From: Thermomonas hydrothermalis
GTDB taxonomy: Bacteria; Pseudomonadota; Gammaproteobacteria; Xanthomonadales; Xanthomonadaceae
NCBI RefSeq assembly: GCF_900129205.1
Contig: NZ_FQUK01000018.1
Span: 1-48,320, forward strand
Reading direction: 5' to 3'
DNA: 48,320 nt
In this document: piece by piece, positions 1-8,140 of the stretch
How positions within the stretch are numbered: position 1 is the stretch's first letter
How the letters are laid out: each line of letters starts with the position of its first letter
Position numbers and translations under genes: made by a program
The notes under the pieces: model-generated
Databases searched by the model: none
Seen by the model: only the letters and a program-made list of their open reading frames with translations
What the model was told of the DNA's origin: nothing

Positions 1-34
1 GTTCACTCTGAGCCAGGATCAAACTCTTCACTTA
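1..34 (-). rRNA. rrs: 16S ribosomal RNA, 5' end (partial)
   Basis: The reverse complement carries the universal 16S start AGAGTTTGATCCTGGCTCAG, the classical 27F primer site, followed by AGTGAAC. Aligning it with the E. coli 5' end places the mature start near position 34. The gene is transcribed leftward and only its first ~34 bases lie in the window. Upstream are a hairpin-rich leader, a BoxA-like site and two promoters, so this is the head of an rrn operon. Confidence 0.95.
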
Positions 35-277
35 AAGTCTTCGAGGCCAAAGCCTCTAATGCTTCGAAGCGCAAAGCCTGACCAGACCCAATTACTCGCT
101 GTACGTGTACTTGCGTACGAATACAAAGAATTGAGGTTCTGTTCAGACATCTGCTATGGACAACATCCACAGCCAGACGCCCGCACAAGTCACCTGCGCA
201 CACTGTCAAAGATCGCAAAGCCAGGCCGCAACGCCTACCTCTCTACCTCAGCGCCGTAGCGCCCGAGGGAGCCCAAC
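35..277 (-). other. rRNA leader with hairpins
   Basis: This stretch is the transcribed leader between the proximal rrn promoter and the 16S start; I see no protein gene in it. A short stem GAGGC/GCCTC lies at 43-56 just before the mature 16S end, and a 10-bp palindrome (gcttcgaagc) lies at 61-70. Such elements normally form part of the RNase III processing stalk; its other half would lie downstream of 16S, outside the window, so pairing cannot be checked here. Confidence 0.6.
203..214 (-). promoter_or_regulatory. BoxA-like rRNA antitermination site
   Basis: On the minus strand GATCTTTGACAG resembles the BoxA core (E. coli TGCTCTTTAACA) and lies about 170 bases before the 16S start, downstream of both promoters, as expected for Nus-factor antitermination. 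Position and core match support it; the flanking BoxB and BoxC were not resolved. Confidence 0.5.
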
Positions 278-305
278 ATCATACAGGGGTTTTCATGTCT
301 GTCAA
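278..305 (-). promoter_or_regulatory. rrn proximal promoter (P2)
   Basis: On the minus strand a perfect -35 TTGACA (300-305) is followed after 16 bases by -10 TATGAT (278-283, 5 of 6 matches). It drives leftward transcription into the 16S leader. It is the stronger-looking of two tandem promoters spaced 88 bp apart. Confidence 0.8.
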
Positions 306-365
306 CACCCTGCGAGGCCGCCTCTCTCCCCCGCCTCAGCCAACACCGCCTCGGCAGGGGCGCGC

Positions 366-393
366 ATCTTAGCCGGACTGTTACTGGTGTCAA
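366..393 (-). promoter_or_regulatory. rrn distal promoter (P1)
   Basis: On the minus strand a perfect -35 TTGACA (388-393) is followed after 16 bases by -10 TAAGAT (366-371), then a GC-rich discriminator GCGCGCCCC. GC-rich discriminators are typical of stringently controlled rRNA promoters; that regulation is inferred. It lies just downstream of the tyrS stop and the large palindrome. Confidence 0.7.
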
Positions 394-420
394 CCCCTCC
401 CCCATTCATGCAGCGAGCGC

Positions 421-452
421 GGTGCTGGCTGAATGATCATTCAGCCAGCACC
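421..452. repeat. perfect 32-bp palindrome at the tyrS stop
   Basis: The left half GGTGCTGGCTGAATGA is followed directly by its exact reverse complement, giving 16-bp arms with no spacer. It spans the last codons and stop of tyrS and ends 27 bp upstream of the distal rrn -35. In tyrS RNA it would form a long hairpin, but no U-tract follows, so it is not a canonical intrinsic terminator. It may insulate tyrS from the rrn promoters or bind a dimeric protein. Confidence 0.75.
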
Positions 453-1672
453 AGACGAACCCGCGCGAAGTTGCGTTTACCGACGGACAGGACACCCTCA
501 AAGCCCGGCTTGAACACGCGGGCTGCGTCCTCGAACACGGCGCCATCGATGCGCACTGCCCGCTCCTTGAGCTTGCGGTTGGCCTCGGAGTTGCTGGGCA
601 TCAAGCCTGCCGCAACCAGCAATGCGGCAATCCGCAGACCATCAGCGGGGACAGCGACATCGCGAAGTGGCAGCGCCGCCACATCGCCCTCACCCCGGAC
701 CGCGGCATGCCAGCCGGCCACTGCCTGCTCGGCCTGCGCCGCACCATGGAAGCGTGCCGCCAGTTCACGCGCCAGCCGCAGCTTGATGTCACGCGGATTG
801 CACTGCCCCGCTTCGACCTCCGTGCGCAGCCTGCGCGCCTCATTGATGCCGATGTCGAAGCTCAGCAACTCGATCCACTTCCACATCAAGTCGTCACCGA
901 TCTTCATGGTCTTGGTGACGATGTCGATGGCCGGCTCGTTGATGCCGATGTAGTTGCCCAGTGACTTGCTCATCTTGTGCACGCCATCCAGCCCTTCCAG
1001 CAGTGGCATGGTGAGCACGATCTGCGGCGGCTGCCCGTAGTGTTCCTGCAGTGCCCGCCCCATCAGCAGATTGAACTTCTGGTCGGTGCCACCCAGCTCG
1101 ACATCGGCCTTGAGCGCCACCGAGTCATAGCCTTGCACCAGCGGGTAGAGGAACTCGTGGATGGCAATCGGCTGCTGCGCGGCATAGCGTTTGGCGAAGT
1201 CGTCACGCTCGAGCATGCGCGCCACCGTGTGCTGACCGGCCAACCGGATCATGTCGGCTGCCGTCATCGCACCGAACCATTCGCTGTTGAAACGCACCTC
1301 GGTGCGTGCCGGGTCGAGCACCTTGAACACCTGCTCGGCGTATGTTTTCGCATTGGCCTGCACGTCTTCGCGCGAGAGCGGCTTGCGGGTGGCGCTCTTG
1401 CCGGTGGGGTCGCCGATCATGCCGGTGAAGTCGCCGATCAGAAAGATCACCTGATGGCCAAGCTCCTGGAACTGCCGCATCTTGTTGAGCAGCACGGTGT
1501 GGCCGAGGTGTAGATCCGGCGCGGTCGGATCGAACCCCGCCTTGATCCGCAGCGGCCGCCCCTGCGCCAGACGCGCCTTGAGTTCTTCCTGCTTGAGGAT
1601 CTCCTCGCTACCACGGGCGATCAGGGCAAACGCCGAGGCGACGTCGGTGGATACAGATTCAGACACGGACAA
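437..1672 (-). CDS. tyrS: tyrosine--tRNA ligase
   Basis: This cytoplasmic class I aminoacyl-tRNA synthetase charges tRNA-Tyr using ATP. The 411-residue protein has the HIGH-type signature HLGH at 55-58 after the [12 protein letters not shown] block, and a perfect KMSKS at 233-237. A C-terminal S4-like RNA-binding domain includes [18 protein letters not shown]. Length and the [13 protein letters not shown] start fit the TyrZ-like subgroup rather than the shorter E. coli-type enzyme. It is transcribed toward the rrn promoters, and its stop lies inside the 32-bp palindrome. It is divergent from the M23 peptidase gene. Confidence 0.96.
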   Translation of the reverse strand: MSVSESVSTDVASAFALIARGSEEILKQEELKARLAQGRPLRIKAGFDPTAPDLHLGHTVLLNKMRQFQELGHQVIFLIGDFTGMIGDPTGKSATRKPLSREDVQANAKTYAEQVFKVLDPARTEVRFNSEWFGAMTAADMIRLAGQHTVARMLERDDFAKRYAAQQPIAIHEFLYPLVQGYDSVALKADVELGGTDQKFNLLMGRALQEHYGQPPQIVLTMPLLEGLDGVHKMSKSLGNYIGINEPAIDIVTKTMKIGDDLMWKWIELLSFDIGINEARRLRTEVEAGQCNPRDIKLRLARELAARFHGAAQAEQAVAGWHAAVRGEGDVAALPLRDVAVPADGLRIAALLVAAGLMPSNSEANRKLKERAVRIDGAVFEDAARVFKPGFEGVLSVGKRNFARVRLVLAE

Positions 1673-1719
1673 GCTCTCCAGCGGCGGATCAGGCGCCGCA
1701 TTCAGGGTTGCAGGGGTAA

Positions 1720-1737
1720 GCGTTAATCACGCGTTAA
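1720..1737. repeat. tandem GCGTTAA repeats in divergent intergenic region
   Basis: Two exact copies of GCGTTAA (1720-1726 and 1731-1737) are spaced 11 bp start to start, one helical turn, between divergent tyrS and the peptidase gene. They could be an operator or part of the tyrS promoter region. No regulator is identified. Confidence 0.4.
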
Positions 1738-1773
1738 ACCGTGAAACCGAAAAACTTTCGGAGATTCAACGGG

Positions 1774-1802
1774 TTGACGCATGTTCCACGCACGTCTATG
1801 GT
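1774..1802 (+). promoter_or_regulatory. sigma-70 promoter of the M23 peptidase gene
   Basis: TTGACG (1774-1779), 17 bases, then TATGGT (1797-1802) is a good vegetative promoter pointing rightward. Transcription would begin near 1809, which rules out the in-frame upstream start at 1741 and supports the ATG at 1840. Confidence 0.65.
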
Positions 1803-1839
1803 AGCGCCTCATGCGTGCGAGGACGCGGGGAACGATGAT

Positions 1840-3282
1840 ATGACGGAATCCAATCACGACGCGGTGCGTCGAGGCAATCTCGAACGTGCCCGCGTCAATG
1901 CGGACCGCCCAGTCAAAGCGTCAACCTCCCATCCCTTCAAAGGCCGCTGGTCGCGCCGGCAATGGGCGCATGCCAGTGTGCTGACAACCATGGCCGTGCT
2001 CCTGGCCAGCATCGTCCCCGGCTTCTCCAATCTACTCACCTCGCCGACCGCGCCACGGGCGCAATGGACGACGATGCAGCTCAGCCTGCCCAAGCTGAGC
2101 CGCGCTCGGATCAGTCCGACCGATGATCACTGGCAGACGGTCACCCTCAAGCCCGGTCAGACCTTGAGCGGCGTATTCGAGGAGCTGGGCATCCCGTACG
2201 ACCAGCTAGAACGGGTGATGCAGCACCCCAAGATCAAGCCCACGCTGCGTAAGCTGCGCCCTGGCACGCAATTGAGCTTCAACCTGCCGGCCGATGGCAG
2301 CGTGCGGGCGATGCGCCTGGAGCCTGGCCCGGGCATCGGGGATACCCCGATTGAGCTGGAATTCGATGGCGATGCCCTGCGTGAGCGCGCCGTGCCGGTG
2401 GAGATCACCACCCGCACCGTGGTACTGACCGGTGAAGTCGGCAAGTCGCTGTTCGCCTCGGCGCGCAAGCTGGGCTTAGGCAGCGCCCAGATCAACCAGC
2501 TCACCGATGAGATGTTCAAGTACGACATCGACTTCGATTCCGACCTGAGCGAAAACGACCGCTTCAGCGTGGTCGTTGACCAGACCTGGAAGAACGGCCA
2601 GCTGGTCCATACCGGCCCGGTTCTGGCCGCCACCTTCACCGTCGATGGCAAGGTCAAGAGCGCGTTCCGCTTCGTACGCGACGGCAAGCCCGAATACTTC
2701 ACCGCCGATGGGCGCTCGCTGCGTCGGCCGTTCATCCGCATGCCGATTCCATACGCCCGCCTGACCTCCGGGTTCGGTGGTCGCAACCATCCGGTGCTGG
2801 GCACGTTCCGCATGCATAAGGGCGTGGACTATGCCGCTGCGCCCGGCACACCGATCCAGGCTGCGGGCGATGGCCGGGTGGCCTTCGTCGGCCGCCAGGG
2901 CGGGTATGGCAACGTGGTGATCCTTGACCACGGTGGCGGCAAGACCACGCTGTACGCCCATATGTCGCGCTTTGCCAAGCTGCGGGTCGGCCAGCGGGTG
3001 ACGCAGGGCACGGTGATCGGCTATGTCGGCAGCACCGGGCTGGCCACGGGCCCGCATCTGCACTACGAATTCCGCGTCAACGGCGTGCACATGAACCCGC
3101 TGAAGATGACGCTGCCGCCGCCGGCACCGCTGTCGGGTGCGGATCTGGTCGCCTTCAAGAACGAAACCCGGCGCGCGCTGGACAAGATCCACGAAGTCGA
3201 AGACGTGGTGTTCCAGCTCGACGGCGACCGAGTTGCCAGTGCCACACCGAAGCATGCTGCGTCATCCCGCAAGAAGGGCTGA
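1840..3282 (+). CDS. membrane-anchored M23 peptidoglycan endopeptidase
   Basis: This 480-residue protein is predicted to cleave peptidoglycan cross-bridges in the periplasm. One membrane segment lies near 44-62 after a basic N-terminus. An OapA/LysM-like region (about 98-152) and an intermediate domain precede a C-terminal M23 (lysostaphin-fold) domain at about 305-425. Zinc ligands are visible as H326 and D330 in HKGVD and H408 in PHLHYEF, with H374 in AHM. The order matches MepM/YebA-type endopeptidases. The start at 1840 follows a good promoter at 1774. anmK begins 30 bp downstream, linking it to wall turnover. Confidence 0.9.
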   Translation: MTESNHDAVRRGNLERARVNADRPVKASTSHPFKGRWSRRQWAHASVLTTMAVLLASIVPGFSNLLTSPTAPRAQWTTMQLSLPKLSRARISPTDDHWQTVTLKPGQTLSGVFEELGIPYDQLERVMQHPKIKPTLRKLRPGTQLSFNLPADGSVRAMRLEPGPGIGDTPIELEFDGDALRERAVPVEITTRTVVLTGEVGKSLFASARKLGLGSAQINQLTDEMFKYDIDFDSDLSENDRFSVVVDQTWKNGQLVHTGPVLAATFTVDGKVKSAFRFVRDGKPEYFTADGRSLRRPFIRMPIPYARLTSGFGGRNHPVLGTFRMHKGVDYAAAPGTPIQAAGDGRVAFVGRQGGYGNVVILDHGGGKTTLYAHMSRFAKLRVGQRVTQGTVIGYVGSTGLATGPHLHYEFRVNGVHMNPLKMTLPPPAPLSGADLVAFKNETRRALDKIHEVEDVVFQLDGDRVASATPKHAASSRKKG

Positions 3283-3312
3283 TCGCGTTGCCGTGATGCG
3301 ATACTGCGCGGC

Positions 3313-4443
3313 ATGTCCGCGCCCACTGCCCACAACGGCCTGTTCCTTGGCCTGATCTCCGGCACCAGCGTCGATGGCATCGACGCCGCGCTGGTGCACT
3401 TCGATGACACCAGCGCCCACGCCCGCCCTACCCTGCGTTTCGGGCGAACCTATCCGTGGCCGCCTGCCTTGCGGGAACGGCTCATCATGCTGGGCCAGGA
3501 AGCGCATGCGATCACGCTCGATGAACTGGGCGCGCTTGATGTCCAGATCGGGCGCGCATTTGCTGACGCGGCGCTGCACGCCATTCGTGATGCCGGGCTG
3601 ACGCCAGAGGCGGTCACCGCGATCGGCTCGCATGGCCAAACGCTGCGCCACCGCCCGCATGGGCCGGTGCCATTCACCCTGCAACTGGGCGACGCGCATG
3701 TGATCGCTGAGCGTTGCGGCGTGCCGGTGGTCGCCGATTTTCGGCGTCGCGACGTGGCGGCTGGCGGGCATGGCGCGCCGCTGGTGCCGGCATTCCACGC
3801 CGCAGTGCTGCACGATCCGGGTGAGGACCGCGCAGTGCTGAACCTGGGCGGCATCGCCAATCTCACTCTGTTGCCCGCCCAGGGCAGCGTGCGCGGCTTC
3901 GACACCGGCCCCGCCAACGGCCTGCTGGATGCCTGGTGCCTGCGTCACACTGGCCAGCCGTTCGATGCCGGCGGCGGCTTCGCCGCCCAGGGCAGCGCCA
4001 TCCCGACATTGCTGGCACGCCTTCTGGAGGATCCGTGGTTTGCGTTGCCTCCCCCCAAATCCACTGGCCGCGACCACTTCCACCTCGGCTGGGTGGAGGC
4101 CGCCTTGCATGGCCAGGAACACCCTGCCGACGTCCAGGCCACCCTGCTGCACTTGAGCGTCCGCACCATCGTCGCAGCATTGCAGGCCACCCAGCCGCAC
4201 ACCCGGCGGTTGATCGTCTGCGGCGGCGGCGTTCACAACCCGGTGCTGATGGCCGCGCTCGCCGAGGCCCTGCCGGGGGTCGTGGTCGAGGCCAGTCGCG
4301 CGCATGGGCTGGATCCGGATTTCGTCGAGGCGATGGCCTTCGCTTGGCTGGCACGCGAGCATCTGGCCGGCCGCCCAGGCAACCTGCCGGCCGTGACCGG
4401 CGCCAGCGGCCCGCGTGTGCTGGGGGCGCTCTACCCTGCCTGA
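3313..4443 (+). CDS. anmK: anhydro-N-acetylmuramic acid kinase
   Basis: This cytosolic sugar kinase of peptidoglycan recycling opens and phosphorylates 1,6-anhydroMurNAc to MurNAc-6-phosphate using ATP. The 376 residues match the family length. The phosphate-binding motif SGTSVDG is at 16-22, GGHGAPLVP at 151-159 and FDTGPAN at 196-202. It follows the wall endopeptidase on the same strand. It converges on ampG, which imports the anhydro-muropeptides that feed this enzyme, with only 2 bp between the stop codons and no room for a separate terminator. Confidence 0.95.
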   Translation: MSAPTAHNGLFLGLISGTSVDGIDAALVHFDDTSAHARPTLRFGRTYPWPPALRERLIMLGQEAHAITLDELGALDVQIGRAFADAALHAIRDAGLTPEAVTAIGSHGQTLRHRPHGPVPFTLQLGDAHVIAERCGVPVVADFRRRDVAAGGHGAPLVPAFHAAVLHDPGEDRAVLNLGGIANLTLLPAQGSVRGFDTGPANGLLDAWCLRHTGQPFDAGGGFAAQGSAIPTLLARLLEDPWFALPPPKSTGRDHFHLGWVEAALHGQEHPADVQATLLHLSVRTIVAALQATQPHTRRLIVCGGGVHNPVLMAALAEALPGVVVEASRAHGLDPDFVEAMAFAWLAREHLAGRPGNLPAVTGASGPRVLGALYPA

Positions 4444-4445
4444 CC

Positions 4446-5753
4446 TCACTCCCCAGCCGCACCGGCAGTGTCCGCCGCGAACACCCGCTGGCGCAGCACC
4501 GGAGTGAGCGCGACGTACAACAGCAGCGCGGGGATCAGCGCCAGCACGGTGATCACGAAATACATGCCGTAGCCGGTGACCATCACGATGCTGCCGGCAA
4601 AAAAGCCCAGGATCTTGCCGGGTAAGTTCACCAGCGAGCTCAGCAATGCGTACTGGGTGGCGGTGTGTTCGCGACTGACCAGCGCTGACAGGAACGCCAC
4701 AGTCGGCGGGCCCAGCATCCCCAAGGTGAAGTTCTCAGCCGAGATCACGGCGGTGAGCACCCAGAGATCGCCTTTGTGCACCATCAGCAGCAGATAGAGC
4801 AGATTGCAGCTGCCGCAGACCAGGATCATCAGCCCGAGTGATTTCCACGCCCCCAGCCGGGCCACCAGCGCACCGCCACAGAACACGCCGAGGATGCCCA
4901 CCCAGACCCCCCAGAGCTTGGTGATCGAACCAATCTGGGTCTTGGTGAAGCCCTGATCGACATAGAACGGGCTCATGATGCCGCCCACCGTGGCCTGCTC
5001 CGGAATCTTGAACAGCAGGATGAAGGCCAGCAGGGTCAGCGCCAACGCTGCGCCGTAACGGCGGAAGAAATCGGCAAACGGATCGACCACCGCCTCCACC
5101 ATCGCCTGCCGCCAGGGCCGTGGCGGCACTGGCACATAGGCGGGCTCCGATGCACGCAGGTTGGCCGCCAGCGGGATCAGCATGGCCGCCGCCATGGTGG
5201 CGTACACCAGCGGCCACGGCAGATGGTCCGCCATGATCGCCGCCAGCGCACCGGCCAGGATCAGGCCAAGCCGATAGCCCAGCGAATAGGTCGCCACCAG
5301 CGCCCCTTGCGCCTCCACAGGCGCAATCTCGATCCGGTAAGCATCCACCGCGATGTCCTGGGTCGCCCCGAAAAACGCCACCGCCAGGGTGGCGACCACG
5401 AACGCTCCTAAGTGAACCGGCGTGATGACAGCCATCGCCACCAGGCCAGCCATCACCCCCAGCTGCGCCGCCAGCAGCCAGCCGCGGCGTCGCCCCAACC
5501 GGGAAAATCCGGGCAGGCGCCAATGATCGAGCAGCGGCGCCCAGACGAACTTGAAGGCGTACAGCATGCCGGCGCTGGCGATCATGGTGATGTCCTTGAG
5601 CACGATGCCCATGTCCTTCAGCCAGAACGCCAGCGTGCCGGCCACCAGCAGGAACGGCAGCCCGGAGGAAAAGCCGAAGAAAAACATGGTGCGCGCCGCC
5701 GGCTGCGCAAATGCCTGCCACACGGCAGGCTTACCTGTCCTCGGCGCACTCAT
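4446..5753 (-). CDS. ampG: AmpG-type muropeptide permease (MFS)
   Basis: This 435-residue inner-membrane transporter has about 12 hydrophobic segments. Its N-terminus carries the AmpG hallmark block GFSSGLPFLLVAGTLAFWL followed by KFVWAPLLDHW. AmpG imports GlcNAc-anhydroMurNAc peptides released during wall turnover, and the adjoining convergent anmK fits that role. The ATG at 5753 overlaps the xthA stop as ATGA, so the gene is probably translated with xthA. It is shorter than the E. coli protein (491 residues), lacking extra C-terminal helices. Another MFS substrate cannot be excluded, but the context favours AmpG. Confidence 0.86.
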   Translation of the reverse strand: MSAPRTGKPAVWQAFAQPAARTMFFFGFSSGLPFLLVAGTLAFWLKDMGIVLKDITMIASAGMLYAFKFVWAPLLDHWRLPGFSRLGRRRGWLLAAQLGVMAGLVAMAVITPVHLGAFVVATLAVAFFGATQDIAVDAYRIEIAPVEAQGALVATYSLGYRLGLILAGALAAIMADHLPWPLVYATMAAAMLIPLAANLRASEPAYVPVPPRPWRQAMVEAVVDPFADFFRRYGAALALTLLAFILLFKIPEQATVGGIMSPFYVDQGFTKTQIGSITKLWGVWVGILGVFCGGALVARLGAWKSLGLMILVCGSCNLLYLLLMVHKGDLWVLTAVISAENFTLGMLGPPTVAFLSALVSREHTATQYALLSSLVNLPGKILGFFAGSIVMVTGYGMYFVITVLALIPALLLYVALTPVLRQRVFAADTAGAAGE

Positions 5754-6553
5754 CGGGCGTACTCCACCAGCATCGGTGCATGGTCGGAAAACTTCGGCAG
5801 CGGGAAGATCTCGGCGCTGCGGATGCTGGACGCAATCCCCGGCGTGCACAGTTGATAGTCGATCCGCCAACCGACGTTGTTGGCGCGGGCGTTGCCGCGC
5901 TGCGACCACCAGGTGTATTCCTCGGCATCCGGCTTGACCACCCGGAATGCGTCTTTCCACCCATAGGCAGGCGGCACGATCAGGCCGTCATGATGCGGAT
6001 CGGCAATCAGTGAATTGAGCCAGGCGCGTTCGTGCGGCAAGCAGCCGGAGTTTTTCTGGTTGCTGGCCCAGTTCCGGATGTCCTTGCGGGCGCGGACGAT
6101 GTTCCAGTCGCCGCACAGCACGTACTCACGCCCACTGGCCAGCCACTGATCCAAAATCGGCTTGAGCCAATCCATCACCTGTTCCTTGAACTGCTGCCGT
6201 GCTGCGCCTGAGCTCCCGGACGGCAGGTAGAGGCTGACCACCGAAAGCGCACCGAAGCGCGCCTCGATGTAGCGCCCCTCGTCATCGAATGGGGCCCAGC
6301 CCAGCGTGGTGCGTACCTCATCCGGCGCGCGGCGACTGTAGATCGCCACGCCGCTGTAGCCTTTCTTGGTGGACGCATCCTTGAACCACGCCATGTAGCC
6401 TTCAGGGCGAACGGCGGCATCGCCGAGCTGATGTTCCTGCGCCTTGGTCTCCTGTACGCACAGCACATCCACGTCGTGGCGGCTAAACCAGTCGAAAAAT
6501 CCCTTGGCCGCAGCCGAACGCAGACCATTGGCGTTGAAGGTAAGGATGCGCAT
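5750..6553 (-). CDS. xthA: exodeoxyribonuclease III
   Basis: This base-excision-repair enzyme cleaves DNA 5' to abasic sites and has 3'-5' exonuclease activity. The 267-residue exonuclease/endonuclease/phosphatase fold shows N7 in FNANGLR, the metal ligand E35 in QET, D149 and N151 in CGDWN, the GWRIDY block near 228-233, and D257/H258 in FSDHAP. These are the expected catalytic residues. It heads a two-gene unit with ampG and is divergent from pyrE, with 160 bp between start codons. Confidence 0.95.
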   Translation of the reverse strand: MRILTFNANGLRSAAAKGFFDWFSRHDVDVLCVQETKAQEHQLGDAAVRPEGYMAWFKDASTKKGYSGVAIYSRRAPDEVRTTLGWAPFDDEGRYIEARFGALSVVSLYLPSGSSGAARQQFKEQVMDWLKPILDQWLASGREYVLCGDWNIVRARKDIRNWASNQKNSGCLPHERAWLNSLIADPHHDGLIVPPAYGWKDAFRVVKPDAEEYTWWSQRGNARANNVGWRIDYQLCTPGIASSIRSAEIFPLPKFSDHAPMLVEYAR

Positions 6554-6713
6554 GCGCGATCAAGCTCCGCAAAAAAATCCGTGCAAGCATAGCCCGATCC
6601 GCACAGCCACCCGCAGGCATACGGTAGTCTGTTGCCCGCCGGCCCTGCCCGCAGGCCGCACCGGGCCGACAGCCGCCGACGCCCTGTCCTGACACCCCCA
6701 TCCACAACCATCC

Positions 6714-7364
6714 ATGTCCGACTACCGTCACCGTTTCCTGCACCTGGCCCTGCGCGCCGAGGCGCTGCGCTTTGGCGAGTTCACTCTGAAATCGGGCCGC
6801 CGTAGCCCCTATTTCTTCAATGCCGGCCGGTTCGAGTCCGGCGCGGCGCTGGCGGCGCTGGCCGGGTGCTATGCCGATGCGGTGGAAGCCGCCGGGCTGG
6901 ACTTCGATCTGCTGTTTGGCCCGGCATACAAAGGCATCCCGCTGGCCACCGCCTTAGCCTGCGAATACGCCCGCCGCGGCCGTGACCTGCCACTGGCATT
7001 CAACCGCAAGGAAGCCAAGACCCACGGTGAAGGCGGCACCCTGATCGGCGCCGCACTGGCCGGGCGACGCGTGCTGATCGTGGACGACGTGATCACCGCC
7101 GGCACCGCGATCCGCGAGGCGCTCAGCCTCATCCGCGCCGCTGGCGGCGTGCCGGCCGGGATCGTGATCGCGCTGGACCGTCAGGAGCGCGTGGACGACA
7201 CCTCGACTGTCTCTGCTGCCCAGGCCGTCACCGCCGAATACGGCATCCCGGTGATCGCCGTGGCCAGGCTGGATGACCTGCTTGCATTCGTCGGCGAAAG
7301 CGCCGACCTTTGCAGCCATCGCGATGCCCTGCTCGCCTACCGCTCGCGCTACGGCATCGCCTGA
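6714..7364 (+). CDS. pyrE: orotate phosphoribosyltransferase
   Basis: This enzyme joins orotate to PRPP to make OMP in de novo pyrimidine synthesis. The 216-residue cytosolic protein has the PRPP-binding signature VLIVDDVITAGT at 120-131, the GPAYKGIPLA loop near 69-78 and the catalytic FNRKEAKTHGEGG loop near 96-108. Length and motifs are standard. It is divergent from xthA and followed 29 bp later by a DUF4124 gene. Confidence 0.96.
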   Translation: MSDYRHRFLHLALRAEALRFGEFTLKSGRRSPYFFNAGRFESGAALAALAGCYADAVEAAGLDFDLLFGPAYKGIPLATALACEYARRGRDLPLAFNRKEAKTHGEGGTLIGAALAGRRVLIVDDVITAGTAIREALSLIRAAGGVPAGIVIALDRQERVDDTSTVSAAQAVTAEYGIPVIAVARLDDLLAFVGESADLCSHRDALLAYRSRYGIA

Positions 7365-7393
7365 CCGATATCACGACCGCAGGGGACGCCGTC

Positions 7394-8077
7394 ATGTCAC
7401 GCCACCGCCAACTCAGCTTAACCCTCATGCTTGCGCTGTGCGGCGCCGGCCATGTGCTGGCGCAATCCAACCCGCCACCGCAGAAAAAGATCTACTGCTG
7501 GGACGAAAACGGCCACAAGGTGTGCGGTGATGCCTTGCCGGCCGCCGCCGCCGAGCGCGCCCGCACCGAGATCAGCATCAAGAGCGGCCTGCCCACGGCC
7601 CATGTCGAGCGGGCGCTGACCGAGGAGGAGCGCAGCGCCGCCCAGCAGGCGGCCGAAGCGGCCCGACGTCAGGCCGAAGCCGAGGCCATGCAGAAACGCC
7701 GCGATCTGGCGATGGTGGAGTCGTACATGACCGAAGCCGATCTGCGCCGCGCCTACGGTGAACGTACTGCGCTGCTGGACGAATCCATCAAGACCAGCCA
7801 GCTCAGCATCACGACCCTGCATGCCAGCCTGTTGTCCCTGCTGAAGCAGGCGGGGGACCAGGAACTGTCGGGCACCCCGGTTGCGCGCCAGACCACTGAA
7901 ACCATTCGCGCCCAGCACGCCGAGCTGCTGCGCCAGCGCCAGCTCTTGCAGGCGCAACAAGCCGATCGCGCCGCGCTGGAAAGCGAACTGGCCGATTCCA
8001 TCCGCCGTTACCGCGAGATGAAGGGCAACACCGCCCAGACGGCAGGCACCGCTACCGCGCCAACTCCGTCTCCTTGA
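7394..8077 (+). CDS. exported DUF4124-type coiled-coil protein
   Basis: Function unknown. The 227-residue product starts with a signal peptide (hydrophobic stretch 7-20, likely cleavage after VLA near 23). A short DUF4124-like motif YCWDENGHKVCGDALP near 34-49 has two cysteines that could pair. The rest is charged and alanine/glutamine-rich helix with coiled-coil character (about 70-215), ending in a Thr/Pro-rich tail. The ATG at 7394 has AGGGGA upstream and lies 29 bp after pyrE. DUF4124 proteins are common small periplasmic proteins in this group. Confidence 0.75.
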   Translation: MSRHRQLSLTLMLALCGAGHVLAQSNPPPQKKIYCWDENGHKVCGDALPAAAAERARTEISIKSGLPTAHVERALTEEERSAAQQAAEAARRQAEAEAMQKRRDLAMVESYMTEADLRRAYGERTALLDESIKTSQLSITTLHASLLSLLKQAGDQELSGTPVARQTTETIRAQHAELLRQRQLLQAQQADRAALESELADSIRRYREMKGNTAQTAGTATAPTPSP

Positions 8078-8089
8078 CCGCGCCGCCCG

Positions 8090-8109
8090 CGGCGGGGCAG
8101 CGCCCGCCG
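8090..8109. terminator. GC-rich hairpin between convergent genes
   Basis: CGGCGGG pairs perfectly with CCCGCCG across a 6-base loop, 12 bp after the DUF4124 stop and before the algC stop. No T-tract lies on either side, so it is a plausible but non-canonical bidirectional terminator. Confidence 0.45.
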
Positions 8110-8140
8110 TGCGGCACCGGCATGCGCTGTGCGCGCCGGA

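Noticed and set aside
1741-1839. Earlier in-frame start for the M23 peptidase.
   Set aside because: It lies upstream of a good promoter (1774-1802), so it would not be transcribed from it, and the extra residues look non-coding.
3262-4449. Long open frame on the minus strand across anmK (395 codons).
   Set aside because: It is a codon-bias shadow of anmK in GC-rich DNA; the translation has no recognisable domain, while the plus strand has full AnmK motifs.
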